NCBI RefSeq assembly: GCF_004331645.1
Contig: NZ_SJSK01000002.1
Coordinates: 434,001-498,000, forward strand
DNA from: Pedobacter frigiditerrae
Lineage (GTDB): Bacteria > Bacteroidota > Bacteroidia > Sphingobacteriales > Sphingobacteriaceae
DNA: 64,000 bases
Reading direction: 5' to 3'
Numbering within the stretch: position 1 is the first letter of the stretch; every line of letters begins with the position of its first letter. The notes below the pieces were generated by a model. That model had not been told where the DNA came from. It was given only the letters and a program-made list of their open reading frames with translations, and did no database searches. Shown here in pieces: positions 61,261-64,000 of the stretch. A program made the position numbers and the translations under genes.

Positions 61261-61869
61261 TCATAATAGTTTTGCCACCGACAAAAATTCCATTCCAATT
61301 TTACTTGCAAAATCTCTATCCAAATCTGATATGCCCAGCATTAAAAGCTCATCTATTTTAACTTTATTTTCATTTAAGATAAAATTAATGCTTTTTGAAG
61401 ATGGTTTAGGCTCAAATTCTTCGGTAAAATATACTTTCAAATATTTTTCAAGGCCGTGCCACTCCGTTTGCTTTATTTTATTGATTTGTTGTTTAGGGTC
61501 TCCATCTACCAATAAAAAAATAGTCTTTCTTTCAACAACAAGTTCTTGTAAAAAAGAAAGCATCTGCTTAAACAATAATAGCTTTAATGGCAACCTTGCG
61601 TTTTGATGCAAAAGGCTAAAATTAGCTTTGTATTTATCTGGAATATTGAATTTTGAAGAAGCTTTTTCAAAAATGCCTTCACTTCCATTTGCTACAAACT
61701 CGGCCTGCATAAATTCAATTATTTTCGAAGAATCAAGTTGTTCTGAATAAGCCATAAATTCAGAAAACAGATAATAAACCTGTAATAAGTAATCTTTTTC
61801 TGGATAAAGCACATTATCCAAACCTAAAACAATTGCTTTTTTGTCTTTAATATATTCTTCAAAAGCCAT
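61261..61869 (-). CDS. HAD-like protein with degenerate catalytic motifs
   Basis: A 202-residue protein of HAD-hydrolase fold. The motif I region reads VLGLDNVLYPEKDY, where active HADs have DxDNTLYPE, so the nucleophile Asp is Gly 16 and the Thr is Val. Motif IV reads LMLGISDLDRDF instead of the expected GDSxxxD, losing another metal ligand. The cap region is helical (YYLFSEFMAYSEQLDSSKII). Catalysis is therefore unlikely and a binding or scaffold role is inferred. It shares one base (TAATG) with the upstream 162-residue gene, so the two are translationally coupled. Confidence 0.8.
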   Translation of the reverse strand: MAFEEYIKDKKAIVLGLDNVLYPEKDYLLQVYYLFSEFMAYSEQLDSSKIIEFMQAEFVANGSEGIFEKASSKFNIPDKYKANFSLLHQNARLPLKLLLFKQMLSFLQELVVERKTIFLLVDGDPKQQINKIKQTEWHGLEKYLKVYFTEEFEPKPSSKSINFILNENKVKIDELLMLGISDLDRDFASKIGMEFLSVAKLL

Positions 61870-62357
61870 TAAACAGTAATTAAGTTCAAAACTAGATTTT
61901 CATCATCGCCATTAAAATAGAATACGCCATTAAGCTGCTTTGCGTTGCCATAAGCAATTGCCGACTTATTATCGTTAGTCATAAATATAGCCTCGCCATT
62001 TTTAAAAACAACCCAATCATCGGTTTTACTGCCATTTAGATATTGATTCAAATCATCCGCCTTTGGCACCAATACTTCAATGTTAAACTCATTAAATAAA
62101 ATTTCGGCTTTAGCTACGGCTTCAATTTCAAAAGAATGAAGAGGCAAAATCGCGTCAACACTTTCATCCAAACAATTGTTTAATAATGTATGAGCAATTG
62201 TATCTTCATTTTTCACGCCAAGCGTTTTGAAATGATAATTTGTTGATGAAAGGGACGGCACATCGCCATAATCAGCTAGTATAACATTGTCATCTTTAAA
62301 AGCTTTAAGCAGCTTTAATGCGGTTGATGAGTTTCCGCCAGTGATTAATATTTTCAA
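61869..62357 (-). CDS. Pre-ATP-grasp-like protein without an ATP-grasp domain
   Basis: A 162-residue protein that starts KILITGGNSSTALKLLKAFK and then VILADYGDVPSL, the Rossmann-like N-terminal domain of ATP-grasp enzymes. LLNNCLDESVDAILPLHSFE matches the end of that domain, but the ATP-binding part that should follow is missing. The only start that gives this N-terminus is TTG at 62357; no ATG is close. It is coupled by TAATG to the degenerate HAD gene. ATP-grasp and HAD proteins are found paired in Bacteroidota, so this may be a reduced pair. Confidence 0.65.
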   Translation of the reverse strand: MKILITGGNSSTALKLLKAFKDDNVILADYGDVPSLSSTNYHFKTLGVKNEDTIAHTLLNNCLDESVDAILPLHSFEIEAVAKAEILFNEFNIEVLVPKADDLNQYLNGSKTDDWVVFKNGEAIFMTNDNKSAIAYGNAKQLNGVFYFNGDDENLVLNLITV

Positions 62358-62418
62358 ATTTAAATAATTGAATTTGGAATGGACTATTGAACTAATGACA
62401 CCAATGAACTACCTACAT

Positions 62419-63069
62419 TTATACCACCAAACCGTCTTTCATTGTTACTACCCGATCGCTCATTGTGGCCAAATCCTCATTATGTGTTACAATAACAAAT
62501 GTTTGCTTAAAATTATCGCGTAGGTTAACAAATAACTGGTGTAAGGCCTTGGCATTAGCTGAATCTAAGTTACCAGAAGGTTCATCTGCTAAAATAATTG
62601 CCGGATTGTTAATGAGCGCCCTTGCTACAGCAATTCTTTGTTGCTCGCCACCAGAAAGTTGATTTGGTTTGTGGTCTGCTCTATCTCTTAAACCTAATAA
62701 ATCTAACAATTCAAAGGCTCTTAGTTCTGCCTCTTTTTTACTTTTTTTTGCTATAAATGCTGGAATGCAAATATTTTCAAGAGCTGTAAACTCAGGCAAT
62801 AAATGATGGAATTGAAAAATAAACCCAATATTTTGATTTCTGAACACACTTAAAAGATCCCCAGAAAGCTTGTTTACCTTTGTTCCTTTTAACTCTACAA
62901 CGCCTTCATCTGGTTTATCTAAACTACCTAATATATGCAGCAAAGTACTTTTACCAGCCCCTGACGCCCCCACAATGCTTACAATTTCTCCTTTTGCAAC
63001 TTCAATATCTACCCCTTTTAAAATTGGTAAACTCCCGTAAGCTTTTTTAATTCCTGTGGCTTTTAGCAT
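62419..63069 (-). CDS. lolD: LolD-like ABC transporter ATP-binding protein
   Basis: A 216-residue ATPase. Walker A is [15 protein letters not shown] (34-48), the Q-loop is [18 protein letters not shown], the signature is [16 protein letters not shown], Walker B is [14 protein letters not shown] and the H-loop is [11 protein letters not shown]. The short size and [15 protein letters not shown] match LolD/MacB-type ATPases that drive lipoprotein release from the inner membrane. The permease LolC/E is not adjacent. It lies upstream of the TTG-started gene with a 61-bp gap. Confidence 0.88.
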   Translation of the reverse strand: MLKATGIKKAYGSLPILKGVDIEVAKGEIVSIVGASGAGKSTLLHILGSLDKPDEGVVELKGTKVNKLSGDLLSVFRNQNIGFIFQFHHLLPEFTALENICIPAFIAKKSKKEAELRAFELLDLLGLRDRADHKPNQLSGGEQQRIAVARALINNPAIILADEPSGNLDSANAKALHQLFVNLRDNFKQTFVIVTHNEDLATMSDRVVTMKDGLVV

Positions 63070-63178
63070 TTGGTAAAGTTACGTATTTGTTAAATTGCTA
63101 CATTGTTAATTTGTTAAATTGTTAAATTGTTTTTGGGTTCATTAATAATAAAGCAATCAAACAATATTTAAAAAATAT

Positions 63179-63208
63179 TTGGATATATTAATTTCTTCTA
63201 TAACTTTG
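63179..63208 (+). promoter_or_regulatory. Promoter of the membrane protein-regulator pair
   Basis: TTG at 63179-63181, 19 bp, then TAACTTTG at 63201-63208, a consensus Bacteroidota promoter. Leader about 13-15 nt. The preceding 63090-63135 is a run of TTGTTAAAT-like words. Confidence 0.75.
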
Positions 63209-63227
63209 AAGCACAAAGTGCTTTAAT

Positions 63228-63866
63228 ATGAATAATCAAGAAGAACAATTGAATGCATTGAGCGACATTAGAAAAATGATGGATCGCTCTTCTAGATTTA
63301 TTTCTTTAAGTGGTTTATCTGGTGTTTTTGCTGGAATAACCGGCTTAGTTGGAGCTTATTTGGCACATTTAGAATTAAAAAAGTATGTTGGCAAAACTTA
63401 TGATTACGCAACTAGTACAGATGCAGGTGCTGATATAGAAGCCAATCTGATAAAAATTGCCTTTGGTGTTTTATTTGTTGCTTTAGCAGGAGGTTTTCTA
63501 TTCACGCTTCGTCAGACCAAGAAAAACAATCTTCCATTTTGGGATAAGACCTCTAGAGCTCTTTTAGTTAATCTAGCAATTCCTTTAATTGCGGGCGCAT
63601 TTTTCATCCTTGCCTTATTATTTAACACGACTGGAGGTGCTGCCTTAGTTGCGCCGACCTGTTTAGTATTTTATGGCTTAGCTTTAATTAACGCCAGTAA
63701 ATACACCTATACTGATATTCGTTTTTTAGGCATTTGTGAGGTTATATTGGGAATAATTGCTTTGTTTAACATTGGTTACGGACTCTACTTTTGGGCTTTT
63801 GGATTTGGTGTTTTACACATCATTTATGGCTTTATCATGTATTTTAAATACGAAAGGACAAAGTAA
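63228..63866 (+). CDS. Six-TM membrane protein of unknown function
   Basis: A 212-residue integral membrane protein starting MNNQEEQLNALSDIRKMMDR, an acidic-basic helix, then about six hydrophobic segments (about 24-44, 72-92, 108-130, 136-156, 168-184, 186-205). No transporter motif is recognised. Its stop overlaps the ATG of the next gene by one base (TAATG), and that gene encodes a winged-helix regulator. Such two-gene sets are frequent in Bacteroidota, and the membrane protein may be the regulated or sensing partner. Confidence 0.8.
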   Translation: MNNQEEQLNALSDIRKMMDRSSRFISLSGLSGVFAGITGLVGAYLAHLELKKYVGKTYDYATSTDAGADIEANLIKIAFGVLFVALAGGFLFTLRQTKKNNLPFWDKTSRALLVNLAIPLIAGAFFILALLFNTTGGAALVAPTCLVFYGLALINASKYTYTDIRFLGICEVILGIIALFNIGYGLYFWAFGFGVLHIIYGFIMYFKYERTK

Positions 63867-64000
63867 TGGTAAATCCAATTGGAGCACTTAATAAGATATT
63901 TGATAGCAGGATAAGACTTGGTGTCATGTCTATCTTAGTCGTAAACGATTCTGTAAGTTTTAACGAATTAAAACAAATGTTAGAATTAACGGATGGCAAC
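63866..64000 (+). CDS. Winged-helix transcriptional regulator, 5' part only
   Basis: 45 codons are visible from an ATG at 63866: MVNPIGALNKIFDSRIRLGV then MSILVVNDSVSFNELKQMLE. This is the N-terminus of a MarR/ArsR-like winged-helix family (HTH_34 type) in which FNELKQMLELTDGN begins the recognition part. The window ends inside the gene. Start and stop overlap (TAATG) couples it to the membrane protein before it. Confidence 0.8.
   Translation, partial: MVNPIGALNKIFDSRIRLGVMSILVVNDSVSFNELKQMLELTDGN

Noticed and set aside
1..64000. tRNA, rRNA and mobile elements
   Set aside because: I looked for tRNA-like T-loop words, rRNA blocks, transposase or integrase motifs and found none. Very small RNAs could be missed without a covariance search.

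Overview
The window is AT-rich chromosomal DNA from a member of the Bacteroidota, most likely Sphingobacteriaceae and Pedobacter-like. That placement rests on SusC/SusD pairs, Bacteroidota-type promoters (TTG, about 20 nt, TAnnTTTG), a short RpoD without region 1.1, a type III glutamine synthetase and PL10/GH28/GH105/CE8/CE12 pectin enzymes. No species is claimed. No rRNA, tRNA, CRISPR array, prophage or insertion sequence was seen.

About 27 kb (3.4-31.6 kb) is one pectin utilisation locus, almost all on the minus strand. Read 5'->3' on that strand, it begins with a LacI-family regulator gene (divergent, plus strand). Next come susC, susD and a Fn3 surface lipoprotein with a terminator. They are followed by the CE12 acetylesterase, CE8 pectin methylesterase and GH43 glycosidase, then GH28 polygalacturonase, GH105 unsaturated galacturonidase and PL10 pectate lyase. 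The last part is the uronate operon uxaB-uxaA-kduI-uxuB-uxaC-kdgK-eda, an ExuT-like transporter and a GapN-like dehydrogenase, again closed by a terminator. Together they describe deacetylation and demethylation, depolymerisation, SusCD uptake, periplasmic trimming and inner-membrane import, then conversion of galacturonate, glucuronate and 4,5-unsaturated uronate to 2-keto-3-deoxygluconate (KDG), KDPG, pyruvate and glyceraldehyde-3-phosphate. Four copies of a TGTGCAAtCGTTcCCGAC-like site precede uxaB, GH28, CE12 and susC and are the likely LacI operators. kduD and uxuA are not in the window.

From 31.8 to 42 kb lie a siderophore-type TonB-dependent receptor behind a candidate iron operator, small secreted proteins, an AsnB-like protein whose catalytic Cys is Ser, a TonB protein, and glnN (type III glutamine synthetase). 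An approximately 900 bp gene-free stretch after glnN carries 11-bp phased repeats. From 42 to 57 kb are purM, a 2-hydroxyacid dehydrogenase, a dienelactone hydrolase, an Oar-like TonB receptor with a small lipoprotein, lpd, an MBL hydrolase, a DUF2975-DUF2975-XRE cassette, rpoD and a long GAPDH. From 57 to 64 kb are a PhzF protein, M28 and S41 peptidases, a pair of apparent pseudoenzymes (pre-ATP-grasp and HAD-like), a LolD-like ATPase, and a membrane protein coupled to a winged-helix regulator cut by the window end.

The strongest unexplained signals are non-coding. First, a leader element ATGAAACS...GCTTCAT occurs in front of mtaB, kduI and glnN, and in all three it ends exactly 24 nt before the start codon. 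Second, two intergenic arrays of short motifs are phased at 11 bp, about one helical turn. Third, there is the putative pectin LacI regulon operator.
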